Assembly: GCF_011074885.1 (NCBI RefSeq)
Contig: NC_054690.1
Span: 501,001-565,000, forward strand
DNA: 64,000 bases
From: Brettanomyces bruxellensis
Lineage: Eukaryota > Ascomycota > Pichiomycetes > Pichiales > Pichiaceae
Reading direction: 5' to 3'
This document shows, piece after piece, positions 21,701 to 30,978 of this stretch. Within the stretch, counting starts at the first letter, position 1, and each line of letters begins with the position of its first letter. Position numbers and translations under genes: made by a program. A model generated the notes under the pieces. It was not told the origin of the DNA and did not search any database. It saw only the letters and a list, made by a program, of their open reading frames with translations.

Positions 21701-22691
21701 GGATATGGATGATGACCAATTGGATGTTTCATTAGATGAAGATAAGGAGGATGAAGGAGAAACAGTTACAGAAACGTCAGGATTACCAGAGGAACTCGGT
21801 GCCTGGGTGCGGAACTCCAAATGTGCTGCAGGATATATTGCTGCAGGTGCTTTTGATGGAGCTGCAAGGCTTCTTAACAAGCAGGTGGGTATTACAAACT
21901 TTGAGCCTTTGAGAGAAAGATTTATGCAGATCTACCAGTCCAGCAAGCTTTCTTTCTCAGCCGTTGACGGCTTCCCATCATTGCGTGCATACATAAGAAG
22001 TACTGCTGAAGATAGTGATAAGGCTACACCTTATGTTCCAGGTTTGGAGCAGTTGGAGCCCCTGCTACATCAAGGCTTTAAACTATTCAGGGCTAACAAG
22101 TTGGATAAAGCAGTGGACGTCTTCAGACAATTGCTGTATATAGTAACAACCCTGGTGGTGTATAACGAGGAGGACGAGCAGAAGTGCAGGGAAACTTTGG
22201 AGGTTTGCAGAGAATACATTCTTGGTCTTTCGATTGAACTCAAGAGAAGAAGCCTACCGGCCTCTGAGGTGAAGAGAAACCTAGAATTGGCTATACTGTT
22301 TACCAGGACGAAATTGCAGCCGGCACACAGAGTAAACGCTCTCCAGGTTGCTATGACGCAGTGCTTTAAGCATAAAAACTTCACTATGGCCTCATACTTT
22401 GCTGGGGAGTTCTTGAAGATTGTTAAGAGTGGAACGAGAGCCGAGCATGCCAAGAAAATCATCGTAAAGGCTGACACTATTTCAACTGACGCTGTGGAAA
22501 TCGACTTTGACCCATATGCTGAGTTCGACATATGTGCCGGTACATACACTCCTATCTATAAGAATACTCCATTTGTGATCGACCCACTTACAGGTGCCAA
22601 GTACCACATGTCAGAGAAGGATAAGTTATCTGATCTCACGAAGATTTCTAAAATCGGTGCTCCAGCTTCAGGTTTGAGAATTTTGGCATAG
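18765..22691 (+). CDS. COP1: Coatomer subunit alpha (alpha-COP), with a six-codon first exon
   Basis: Joined as 18765-18782 plus 19056-22691 this gives 1,217 residues (S. cerevisiae Cop1 is about 1,201). Exon 1 codes MKMLTK and exon 2 continues FESKSSRAKGVAFHP, reproducing the conserved MKMLTKFESKS start; without splicing, the first ATG at 19116 would lose the first 26 residues and part of WD repeat 1. Alpha-COP is the cargo-binding scaffold of COPI vesicles and recognises KKxx-type retrieval signals at the Golgi. The N-terminal beta-propeller (about 1-320) has the repeated GH...WD/WN blocks (LTGHLDYVRTVFFHP, IRIWNWQ, VRVWDISG). A second propeller, an alpha-solenoid, an acidic linker near 835-900 (DMDDDQLDVSLDED) and the C-terminal epsilon-COP-binding domain follow. 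CTG encodes the conserved Leu in TLTGH. Confidence 0.96.
18783..19055 (+). other. Spliceosomal intron of COP1 (273 bp)
   Basis: Donor GTAAGT at 18783-18788, branch site TACTAAC at 19040-19046 and acceptor CAG at 19053-19055, with the branch A only about 10 nt before the acceptor. Phase 0, and the joined reading frame restores the conserved N-terminus. Confidence 0.93.
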
Positions 22692-22904
22692 GCTTCATTC
22701 TGCCGTGATGAATCTAACAATTCGTTTTCTCGGTATTGATTCTTTGTATAATCTTTTCCATAAAAGGTTATAACGCTATGCACGGTGCCAAGAAAATTAG
22801 TCGTTAACATTTTTATTACTATATTTTTGTTTCTTTATCCTGTTCTACACTTTGCGTTTCACTAGTCTTTTAACAATACTTGATGTAATTATCATCCAAT
22901 CGAT

Positions 22905-24521
22905 CTATTTAACGTAGGAACCTTTAACCAATTTGCTGGAAACACCACTTTTGTCTTCACCGTGTCTTCTTTTCTTATTCATTGGCAACCGATGTCCAAC
23001 CGCACTCTCCATCCAATTCTGAAATCTTGCTACAAATTTGGAGGGATCTCCAATGACTTTTGTGGGAATACTTCTTTTAGACCGCTTGTAGGCGTCTTTC
23101 AGCTTGTTAGAGATTTCAGCAGGTGGCCCAGAAGCCAATACTGCTTTGTAATATTTCAAAAGACACAAAAGCTGTTGAGAAAGCACCGCATTTACTGAAA
23201 GGTTTTGTTCAACAACATAAAATCCTATCAGCCAAAGCATTCTGTTCAAATCTGGAAAACAAAACTTTTCAGGTACATTGGTCTCACGCTCTATCTGAAA
23301 TACTTTTATGTGATTGTTAAGACTGAATAAATTAAGAAAATTCCCTCCAATAATAAGCGAGTCACACGGTGTATATACGGCGTGAATCCATCCAGAGGGT
23401 AGTAAAAGTAAGTCTCCTGCACTGATCTCTATTTTGCATCCGTTTAACATGTATTCAGGGGTAGCATTAAGATCCTCATTCTTTATTATTGCATTCGTTA
23501 GTCTTGGAATCAAATCCCCAAACCAAATACTTGACTGCTCATCAGAATTACACCATTTCGTATAAATGTCGAGATTTCTGGAAGTAGGTGGATACAGCAT
23601 AAACTGCTTCTTTCCTGATATAATAGAATAGTAAACAGACGTGCCAGCAAAATCAATGTGAAAATCAGTGAAGGACTCGGCTGCTGACATAAGAAGATAT
23701 TCAGTAACTTTAGGTCTGGCAATTTTTGCATCTGATAAGGCCTGTCCTAGCTCAGATTTGAATATCCTTGTTAATATATCTAGCTTCTGCACAACTTCAG
23801 GAATTTCAACATACTCGCTAAGAGCGGTATTCGAAAATTCCATGGAAAGAATATTAAGGATCTTGTTACGATCAGTTTGTGCTTCTTTATAATAACTTCT
23901 CCATCTATTCATACTCCATCTTGGCCGCACCATATTTTGAGAAAGAACATCCATCACAGGAACCTTTCTATCAATGCCTATCAATTTAGTAAGTTGATCT
24001 ATACTGAAGTTTGGCAGCTTTAAACTGAGCTTCACATTCTCATCATAGCTTGCAGGTATTTCTGGATTGCACCCTCTAACAAGAATTGGCTTTTTAAATT
24101 TGGATGCCGTAACAATACGCAGCAAATCTTTGTCAGTAAATATTCCCCCGTTGCTCCCATCAACTTTTGGATCAACTAGATATACCATCTCTTCTAACGG
24201 TTTATCGTTTTTAAAATCCTTGAAATCATCAATTCTAGGATGGTGGTTTAATTCAATTCGTGATTGGCCTTCATTCAGTGCCACATAATCAATTCTTTTA
24301 TGACGTCTTGAAGATATTCTAGTTAAAAGTGATGGACCTTTCACTTTTGAACATGTCACACAGTGATACTCCCTTATACGATCCAATTCAGAATGTCTAA
24401 TGCCCACGCAATGGATATGATACCATTTATGGCAAATCGAACACTCAATCCATTCAATTTCCCTTGAAATTTCAAAATCCTGCTCTTTTCCGCAGGCCGA
24501 GCAAATTGAGCCGTTGCTCAT
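22905..24521 (-). CDS. JHD1: JmjC histone demethylase with PHD finger (Jhd1, KDM2-like)
   Basis: Predicted 538 residues from ATG 24521 (S. cerevisiae Jhd1 is about 492). The enzyme removes methyl groups from H3K36me1/2 using Fe(II) and 2-oxoglutarate in the nucleus. A C4HC3 PHD finger is complete at the N-terminus: Cys7, Cys10, Cys27, Cys30, His35, Cys38, Cys54 and Cys57. The JmjC domain has the iron triad His288-x-Asp290 (FHIDFAGTSVYYS) and His380 (GWIHAVYTP), with Lys305 in GKKQF as the likely 2-oxoglutarate contact, so catalytic competence is expected. The C-terminus is basic. It is divergent from RSM18, the same pair as in S. cerevisiae (YER051W/YER050C, from memory), and convergent with COP1. 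Confidence 0.93.
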   Translation of the reverse strand: MSNGSICSACGKEQDFEISREIEWIECSICHKWYHIHCVGIRHSELDRIREYHCVTCSKVKGPSLLTRISSRRHKRIDYVALNEGQSRIELNHHPRIDDFKDFKNDKPLEEMVYLVDPKVDGSNGGIFTDKDLLRIVTASKFKKPILVRGCNPEIPASYDENVKLSLKLPNFSIDQLTKLIGIDRKVPVMDVLSQNMVRPRWSMNRWRSYYKEAQTDRNKILNILSMEFSNTALSEYVEIPEVVQKLDILTRIFKSELGQALSDAKIARPKVTEYLLMSAAESFTDFHIDFAGTSVYYSIISGKKQFMLYPPTSRNLDIYTKWCNSDEQSSIWFGDLIPRLTNAIIKNEDLNATPEYMLNGCKIEISAGDLLLLPSGWIHAVYTPCDSLIIGGNFLNLFSLNNHIKVFQIERETNVPEKFCFPDLNRMLWLIGFYVVEQNLSVNAVLSQQLLCLLKYYKAVLASGPPAEISNKLKDAYKRSKRSIPTKVIGDPSKFVARFQNWMESAVGHRLPMNKKRRHGEDKSGVSSKLVKGSYVK

Positions 24522-24852
24522 TCTAAAAGATCATAGATAAAGCAGATGAAAAATTAAATTCCATACAAATTGACAACAGAAATTTGTTTGTATCATATAA
24601 ACCATCCAGAAGAGGCTAATTCTTTGATATAATGACGAAATATTAAAAATGACCGAACTCCTTGGCTTTTAATACTCAGTGTCTTCACCCAATCAGCTCT
24701 CAGCGCGTAGAAAACTGGAAGAGAGAGAAAAAAAAAAGTTGTGTGAGACAACTAAATTTATTATTACAGTAAGGTTTAATGACACATTCTTTCTTTGAAC
24801 ATAATCACCACACCGTACTATAGATCATCAATCGTTAATAAGTACAACAAAC
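24522..24852. promoter_or_regulatory. Divergent promoter region JHD1/RSM18
   Basis: Contains a CCAATCA element (24689-24695), the class of box bound by HAP complexes at respiratory genes, and CAGCGCG at 24701-24707, then an A-tract at about 24730-24738. The assignments are by motif only. Confidence 0.4.
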
Positions 24853-25383
24853 ATGTTTGCTGGCACATTCAAGAAACAGGCATGTGCCATAACGAGAACG
24901 TTCTCGACTAGTTCAATGAAATTGACGGGGAAAAATAATGAATATTCGCTTTCGTCGACCTTTATGAACTTGAAGAAACAGGGTGAGGCGTTGGACTCGG
25001 AAAGACAAAAGCAAAGAGAATCGGCGGTGATGCAAATGTTTGTCAACGATTTTTCAAAGCAATCAACGTACGATCCATTTGATTTCTCGATAGCTAATAC
25101 TAGATACCACAGAAAATTACAGAAGATCAGAAAAGAGGAAGAGATGAAACAATCGTCATTTAACTCCGAAGAAGTGAATCCAGAAATCTTCTACTGTATG
25201 CCACAGCTTCTTTCCAAGTACTTGAACAATTCTGGACAAATTCAACATCATACAGTTACAGGTTTAAAGACAAGAAAGCAGAAGGCAATGGCCAAGGCTG
25301 TGCGAAGAGCAAGAGCATTTGGCTTACTTTCACCAGTTGCAAGGGACGTTTCCATGTTCCCAAGGAGAGGGTCTTCACTATGA
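24853..25383 (+). CDS. RSM18: Mitochondrial small-subunit ribosomal protein bS18m (Rsm18)
   Basis: Predicted 176 residues from ATG 24853. The N-terminus (MFAGTFKKQACAITRTFSTSS) is rich in Arg, Lys, Ser and Thr and free of acidic residues, a mitochondrial targeting sequence. The C-terminal half carries the bS18 fold, LSKYLNNSGQIQHHTVTGL and KAMAKAVRRARAFGLLSP, which match the bacterial S18 helix that packs against 16S rRNA and S6. Role: part of the mitoribosomal small subunit. The 3' UTR contains Puf3-type sites (25461-25478), consistent with a mitochondrial biogenesis mRNA. It is convergent with PKP2, which also codes for a mitochondrial protein. Confidence 0.93.
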   Translation: MFAGTFKKQACAITRTFSTSSMKLTGKNNEYSLSSTFMNLKKQGEALDSERQKQRESAVMQMFVNDFSKQSTYDPFDFSIANTRYHRKLQKIRKEEEMKQSSFNSEEVNPEIFYCMPQLLSKYLNNSGQIQHHTVTGLKTRKQKAMAKAVRRARAFGLLSPVARDVSMFPRRGSSL

Positions 25384-25460
25384 GAATGAATGATTTTTAA
25401 AAGGACACAAAATAGAGGATAAGGAAATGCCATTCAGCATATACAGCAAACATCTTTATT

Positions 25461-25478
25461 TGTATATACATGTACATA
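25461..25478. promoter_or_regulatory. Overlapping Puf3-type 3' UTR elements on both strands
   Basis: On the + strand TGTATATA (25461-25468) and CATGTACATA (25469-25478) lie about 80-95 nt after the RSM18 stop. On the minus strand CATGTATATA (25472-25463) lies about 65-75 nt after the PKP2 stop. The Puf3 consensus is CNUGUANAUA. The near-palindromic arrangement lets one 18-bp block serve two convergent mRNAs (inference). Confidence 0.6.
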
Positions 25479-25537
25479 CATCAATTATGGTACCGCTAAA
25501 ATAAATATAATAGTAAAGTGCGTTGTAATGCTTTCTA

Positions 25538-27004
25538 CTAAGGTGACACTTTGTTCTTGCCAGCTATACCTGTCCATTCTAGGTAGACGGTGGTACCATC
25601 ACCAAACACACTTTTAAGATGAATATCACCATCAAACAGGCGGGTGTATGTCAAACTCATTGGAAGGCCATAACCCATTCCAGCAATCATATTGTCTGAC
25701 GTATTTGTAAGCAATTTCGGATCGGAAGAAGCCTTATTGTCGACTGTCGTGAAAGAATAGTCGAAAAGATGATCCACAACCTCCGGCTTTATTCCTTTAG
25801 CGTGATCAGTAATACGAACTTCCAACTTATAATAGTCTTGAAGCGACTTTGGCTCCCTTAAAACCACGACCACTTCAACGGGAATCGAGACATTGTTGTC
25901 CATTGTAGCGCGAGTTGAGTTCTTCAAAATCTCATCAAAGACGTATTCAATGTGGTTGGAAATATATGGAAAAATCAATGGATCATACTTCTCAATGTGG
26001 TCAATGTCATGGATTATCTGCTCTTTGACGGATCCGTCAGCCTTGACGAATACACTTTTAACTTCCATCTTAATTTTATCAGAGTATTTCATTGCAGCCA
26101 TGTCGTTCACATAATCATATGAACGGCTCAAAATATCAAGCACATTAACATTCATATCAACAGATCCGATACTTTTCATGGGCCACCCAGTTTTCGCCTC
26201 AAGAAGCTGTCTGTGAAGAAGTAAATGATGATTGATCAATAATCTCATTAAGATTCGTTCCTTCATGTGAGAATCCAAGAAAGCTTTCTCATTCACCAAA
26301 CCAGCCTGGATTTCATCAAATGCCTCACGTAAATCAACAGTGTTATCTGTGTGAATCTCAAGGATCTTGCTCAAAACGCCAATCAACTCTTCCTCATGCT
26401 TCTTGGAAGTGATGTGAAAGTTAGCAATGCTGTCATATAGGGAAGTAGAAACAACCTTGGCATCATTCCCACTGCATTTGTCAACAAAAACAAGCAACAT
26501 GTTCAACGTATCCGTGTAGCACTGATATATTTTTGCCATGTGAGGATTCATTATTGCAATGTAGGGCAGATCAAGAAACCTTTGAATGGCTCGTCCAACG
26601 AGAATGAATATATCTTTTAGTGTCTCGTTAGCGTTATCATTAAGAACAGCTTCTCTATCCACCGAAATTTTGTCCTGGAACCTAAGCAAATCGTTTAACG
26701 TCACTGTAGGAACAGGATCTTTACCAATTCTCCCCAAAAACTCTTCCAACTCCAATCTCTCTAGTGAATCACCGTTCCTTGTTATTATAGATGGATCAAA
26801 GTCACTATCAAAAATCTGCGTCATGGATTTAGAGTCATTGCTCAATAAACGGTTATGTTGGCCTATCAACATGTTTTTCTGACGAATTGTCAGGCATTTA
26901 GACGGAGAATTTAAGGCGATGCAGGAACCTTTGTGAATGTTGCGACTACATCTTGAGATGGCGACTGGAACCTTAGGTAGGACCCTTCTAAATTGTTGAA
27001 ACAT
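25538..27004 (-). CDS. PKP2: Mitochondrial pyruvate dehydrogenase kinase (Pkp2-like)
   Basis: Predicted 488 residues from ATG 27004; S. cerevisiae Pkp2 is about 491 and Pkp1 about 394, so length favours Pkp2. The kinase phosphorylates and inactivates E1-alpha of the pyruvate dehydrogenase complex. The N-terminus (MFQQFRRVLPKVPVAISRCSRN) is a presequence. The PDK-type His region is RILMRLLINHHLLLHRQ. The GHKL ATP-binding lid is present: N box DEILKNSTRA, G2 box GMGYGLPMS, and VFGDGTTVYLEW. The G1 box reads DHAKGI (from residue 400), whereas PDKs usually have DxGGGI, so the first Gly of DxGxG is Ala. The enzyme may still be active; I have no alignment to judge whether this is normal for its relatives. 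It is convergent with RSM18. Confidence 0.88.
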   Translation of the reverse strand: MFQQFRRVLPKVPVAISRCSRNIHKGSCIALNSPSKCLTIRQKNMLIGQHNRLLSNDSKSMTQIFDSDFDPSIITRNGDSLERLELEEFLGRIGKDPVPTVTLNDLLRFQDKISVDREAVLNDNANETLKDIFILVGRAIQRFLDLPYIAIMNPHMAKIYQCYTDTLNMLLVFVDKCSGNDAKVVSTSLYDSIANFHITSKKHEEELIGVLSKILEIHTDNTVDLREAFDEIQAGLVNEKAFLDSHMKERILMRLLINHHLLLHRQLLEAKTGWPMKSIGSVDMNVNVLDILSRSYDYVNDMAAMKYSDKIKMEVKSVFVKADGSVKEQIIHDIDHIEKYDPLIFPYISNHIEYVFDEILKNSTRATMDNNVSIPVEVVVVLREPKSLQDYYKLEVRITDHAKGIKPEVVDHLFDYSFTTVDNKASSDPKLLTNTSDNMIAGMGYGLPMSLTYTRLFDGDIHLKSVFGDGTTVYLEWTGIAGKNKVSP

Positions 27005-27591
27005 GTCTTATGAATGCAATAAAACCTTCGTCTTGTAAAATGGAATCAAACGTCCTAAAGAAAGTTCCTTTGAACAAATATGTAAAATATGCGGTGTGGA
27101 TGGAAGGAATGGAAAACAGGAGTCTTGTTTACTTATTACGATGATCATCTCCTACATTATGTGTCATTAAACAGTAGAAATATTTCGACTCCCTAACCAG
27201 ACTTTAAATAAGCTCAAGCTCCTTTTTCCCGGAAAAAGCACAATGCGGCTGCCTTCTCGAACCCCACTATACCCACCGCGGGCTTTTTTTTTCTATTGTG
27301 CGATAGCAGCAACAAGCCAATAAATAGTTTTATGTAGATGAATAAAAAACCGCGGATGGAAAAAAAAGATTAAATTGATATTTGATGGTGACAAATATAT
27401 GTACTGACCATACGATACATATACACTCAGCCTTACACCTGCAACTACTCCAAAATACTTGGAAATAAAGCTATCAATTGGATAAGAGTGACCAAATTAG
27501 GCATGGAAGTCCTTGCTTCTTCATCATACGTAAATCGAGAAAAGCAGTATATTAGATGCTACGAAAGACAGATATTATATTATTGCCGATA
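27005..27591. other. Intergenic region, PKP2 promoter and LDB17 3' flank
   Basis: Two CCGCGG palindromes (27276-27281 and 27350-27355) and a short T-tract. No gene or RNA supported. Confidence 0.5.
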
Positions 27592-29493
27592 TCATTTGAA
27601 AACCTTGACTCTACTAAGCTGAATATCGGAAGAGCTTGCCGTCTTTCTTCTGGGTGGTGGAGGTGGGGCAAATTTCTTCGCAGATGGTTTATTTTGCACA
27701 AGAACAGGGGTTGACCTGATAGCAAACGAACTATTATTTTTGTCAATGTAGCTATCTGTAACAAACATGCTTGCTGTAGTGTTAATGCTATCAACACTGG
27801 AGGCCTGAGATGAGCCAGAATCAACCCTTTGCACGAATACAGGTGGAACAGAATTGGCGGAAGACCAGTTCCGAGGTCTCGGAGGTACAGGTGCCTTTTG
27901 ACACAGAGATTGTGAACGTCTGCCTTTAGACATTGCAGGAAGTGATTGGCTGCTGCTCATGCTCTTCTTCTTATCCTTGCTAAGCATGAACATAGATGAA
28001 TGCTGCACTGGATACATAGCTGGGGAAGCTGATTTTACTGTTGTAACGGAGCTGCTGTCACTACTTTCACCATCATTTTCCTCCAGCGGTTCCGGAAAGT
28101 TGGTTGCTTCTTGCTGAAAAATGTCAAGCTCAAGACATCTCTTGGCCAACCTTTCTGTGGTCTCATTTGTCTGTTCAGATGTACAAAGATACCTCAAAAT
28201 TGAGCGTAGACTGTCCACCTTGTACTTCTTGCCATTCAAATTAGAAAAGAGCAGCATTGGGTAGAGAACTCGCAGATATGTGTTGATGAGTATTCCATCC
28301 TTTACAAGCGAAAGATTGCATAACTCCCTGATCATGATATCCATAATTACTTCAAGGTCATTGAGATATATCAGTTGGCACGTTGAAGAAGTAGTGAAAA
28401 CAACATAGAGCGCTTTGAGCATTAGAATTTGTACCGTGGGGTTTGTCTCCCTGTTGAAATTGAGCACCAAAACTTCCATGAAGTTCTGGAATATGTGACC
28501 ATTCTCAACCAATACGCAAAAAAGCTGATTCTTATATATTTGGCTTTTATCAGCATCCTTCTGCGTATACTGCCTAACCATGTATTGTTCATTTAAGATT
28601 AACAATAGACGGAACTTCACATAATTCAATTGGTTTTCCTCTTCTGTTTCAGCATTTAGGTGTTTAGCAGCAAATTTCAAAAATTCCGCATTGATAATGT
28701 CTAACTGTTCGGGCTTTAGCTCCAAACCTTGACATATTTTGAACACTAGTTCCAAATATGGAAAGTAATCTTCTTCAAATGGATCATCATCACCAACATT
28801 TTTGGAAACAGAACAATAATTGTTGAGCACTTTGAGTATAGCTTCAATTCCTCTGTATGATTTTAAAATTGTGACAAACTGTTCTTTAAGCAAATTGTAA
28901 CTAGAATAAAATATCCATCCTATAATCTTGAGAAATTTCTCATTAGTTTCAATAGTTTGGACAACCCTCGCACAAAGGTCCTTGGAAAGCCTATCTGATT
29001 TTAGTTGTAAATTCTGTGCATTCGAGTTGACCGCATATAGGACTAGCGAGAGCATTTTTCGGACGCAAAATGTCTGATATCTTTCATAATTGTTATAACT
29101 AAGAATGTATTGCGACACCTTTTTGAAAAAGTCAGGATCCTTATCCTTTATGGCAAGAGAATCACAGTAATTTGATACCAGCGTAAGATAACTAACTAAT
29201 AATGTATTCATTTCATCCACCGTGCATGGTGCCAAGTCTTCTTTCGACTCTATAACATTTTTGGATTTTGCATCGCTTATCGACGTACCATTGGAATGGA
29301 TAGATTCTTCTCCAGATTTCTTTCCATCCACAGCTGTGGATATGGGCGCTTCGGGGCAGTTGTATCTTTTTGTAGTGAACGTTTTAGTAGAATCATCATA
29401 AAATAACTTTGTATAAAGCAAATCCTGGGCCATTTGCCAGAACCTTTTCTGGGTAATGTTTTTTTCCAATGGCACTTCAATGGCCTGAACCAT
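27592..29493 (-). CDS. LDB17: Ldb17/SPIN90/Dip1-family actin regulator
   Basis: Predicted 633 residues from ATG 29493 (MVQAIEVPLEKN); eight more codons are open upstream but lead only to TTG. Ldb17 acts at cortical endocytic patches, where family members (SPIN90, Dip1) activate Arp2/3 to make linear seed filaments. Residues about 80-470 form the all-helical leucine-rich domain of the family (YNNYERYQTFCVRKMLSLV, LVFKICQGLELKPEQLD). After an acidic Ser stretch the C-terminus is proline-rich with SH3 ligands (APVPPRPRNW, APPPPPRRK), as in S. cerevisiae Ldb17, which binds Sla1-type SH3 domains. S. cerevisiae Ldb17 is about 491 residues. It lies in the COP1-LDB17-RPN5 neighbourhood, as in S. cerevisiae. 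Confidence 0.9.
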   Translation of the reverse strand: MVQAIEVPLEKNITQKRFWQMAQDLLYTKLFYDDSTKTFTTKRYNCPEAPISTAVDGKKSGEESIHSNGTSISDAKSKNVIESKEDLAPCTVDEMNTLLVSYLTLVSNYCDSLAIKDKDPDFFKKVSQYILSYNNYERYQTFCVRKMLSLVLYAVNSNAQNLQLKSDRLSKDLCARVVQTIETNEKFLKIIGWIFYSSYNLLKEQFVTILKSYRGIEAILKVLNNYCSVSKNVGDDDPFEEDYFPYLELVFKICQGLELKPEQLDIINAEFLKFAAKHLNAETEEENQLNYVKFRLLLILNEQYMVRQYTQKDADKSQIYKNQLFCVLVENGHIFQNFMEVLVLNFNRETNPTVQILMLKALYVVFTTSSTCQLIYLNDLEVIMDIMIRELCNLSLVKDGILINTYLRVLYPMLLFSNLNGKKYKVDSLRSILRYLCTSEQTNETTERLAKRCLELDIFQQEATNFPEPLEENDGESSDSSSVTTVKSASPAMYPVQHSSMFMLSKDKKKSMSSSQSLPAMSKGRRSQSLCQKAPVPPRPRNWSSANSVPPVFVQRVDSGSSQASSVDSINTTASMFVTDSYIDKNNSSFAIRSTPVLVQNKPSAKKFAPPPPPRRKTASSSDIQLSRVKVFK

Positions 29494-29909
29494 TCTTTTT
29501 AAAACATTCCCATACAACCAGTATGAGAGGAAAAATGTTTAATTCTAATAATATAGGAGACCTAAAGGTGCATCTATATTGTCGGAATAATCGAGCTCTA
29601 ACTTAAAATTGCACTCACAACGAAGCTCTCACAATTCAACTTTTTTATTTTTTTATTTTTCTATTTTTTCCCGTATTCTCATAGCATCTTTTCTGGCTCT
29701 AAATAGAATCAAGTGCTACCCATAACATATATTTTTTTGGTACCCCGCGTATTAGCCGTACTTGAAAGTATGCTGATTACAGCACATTTGTTAATCACTG
29801 GTTATCAATATTTAAGCAATTTACTACATTACTAAAAACCAAACAGTGTAATAAAAGAATACTTGCTTATCAGATCAGAAGAAACACCTGAAATTGTATA
29901 CTGGTACGA
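29494..29909. promoter_or_regulatory. Divergent promoter region LDB17/ATG38
   Basis: A T-rich tract around 29641-29669 dominates. No specific regulator site was recognised. Confidence 0.45.
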
Positions 29910-30882
29910 ATGAATGACCTCTCCAAAGTAAGTGAACCATATTGTTCAGAGAATATCGATATTTATGTATACTAACATTTGACTCCAAAAGATATACGAA
30001 CTTGAACAGAAGGCAGAGAGGGCAACACTTTTAAACAAAATTGATGATGCAATATTATATCATTCGACTGCATCAGACAATATTGCAAGTATCATAGATT
30101 CTAAATTTTCAGAGGATGACGATGAGAATTCTAACATATCATCCGATTGGAACAATACCAAAAGCACGCTAGAAGTATTGAAAAAGCAAATTTTACAAAG
30201 AGTGACACAGCTAAAAGCATACAGAGTTGAATATGAGGCCTTGAAGAAGAAGCGTGAATCAAACAAACAAACAAAAAAAGACAAAGCTGAAGGAAATGCA
30301 AATTCTAAGGGGAACAGAAATGGTAAAATACTCAACACAGAGAATACATCATTACAATTGGGAGCATTCATAAATAAAATAAACACTGCCTTGATCAGTA
30401 CACTGAACATTGATGCCATTCACGATCTGAATTTAGATAGATTACCCTACATAAACGGTGAGAAGATAAACTCAATTGAGCACGAACTTCAGCTACTCAA
30501 CTTCAAGGAAAATTATATGAAACGGTCGCAATTAAGCCTGGATGAATTGATATTACGGAACAAGCTCATCTCACGACTGAACTCATATTATAGAAATGAG
30601 TTGATTGCCAATCGTCAGTTTGTAAGCCGTGTTATATCTGCTGTTCGATCGGCGGATAAAAGCGCAGAAAAAGCTAAATCACACAATGGTGACGCACCTC
30701 CCTATCGTAATATAATTGCGGATCTTCAAAAAAGAATCTCGGATCTTGAAACGAGCAATGATGAGGCACAAAATGAGGTAGCTGTTCTCAAAGAGAGATG
30801 GAACAATCTTGTAAAGACGGCAAGGAGGAAAAAAGATCAACAAGTGAATTTAGAAAAACAACGCAGGGAATCTACAGGGTAA
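29910..30882 (+). CDS. ATG38: Atg38-like subunit of autophagy PI3-kinase complex I, with a six-codon first exon
   Basis: Joined as 29910-29927 plus 29992-30882 this gives 302 residues (S. cerevisiae Atg38 is 226). Exon 1 codes MNDLSK, and exon 2 continues IYELEQKAERATLLNKIDDA, an MIT-type helical hairpin that would be lost if translation began downstream. The C-terminus ends in a coiled coil with LKERWNNLVKTARRKKDQQ, closely matching LRERWDSLVESAKQRRDKQ of Atg38; this is the strongest evidence. Atg38 bridges Vps15-Vps34 with Atg14-Vps30 at the pre-autophagosomal structure. The middle is Lys/Asn-rich. I recall that S. cerevisiae ATG38 (YLR211C) also has an intron. It is convergent with RPN5, 96 bp away. 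Confidence 0.88.
29928..29991 (+). other. Spliceosomal intron of ATG38 (64 bp)
   Basis: Donor GTAAGT at 29928-29933, branch TACTAAC at 29970-29976 and acceptor AAAAG ending at 29991. Phase 0. Splicing joins the only upstream ATG to the open frame. Confidence 0.9.
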
Positions 30883-30978
30883 GAAAAAGTGTAGCCCTAC
30901 AAATACAATCCGATTTTTGTGAACTAATTTGAACATGTATTTATCCAATAATGCAATGGAATGCCGCTATATATTAAA

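Noticed and set aside
27276..27355. CCGCGG pair as a carbon-source response element before PKP2
   Set aside because: It does not fit the CSRE consensus on either strand; kept only as a note on the intergenic region.
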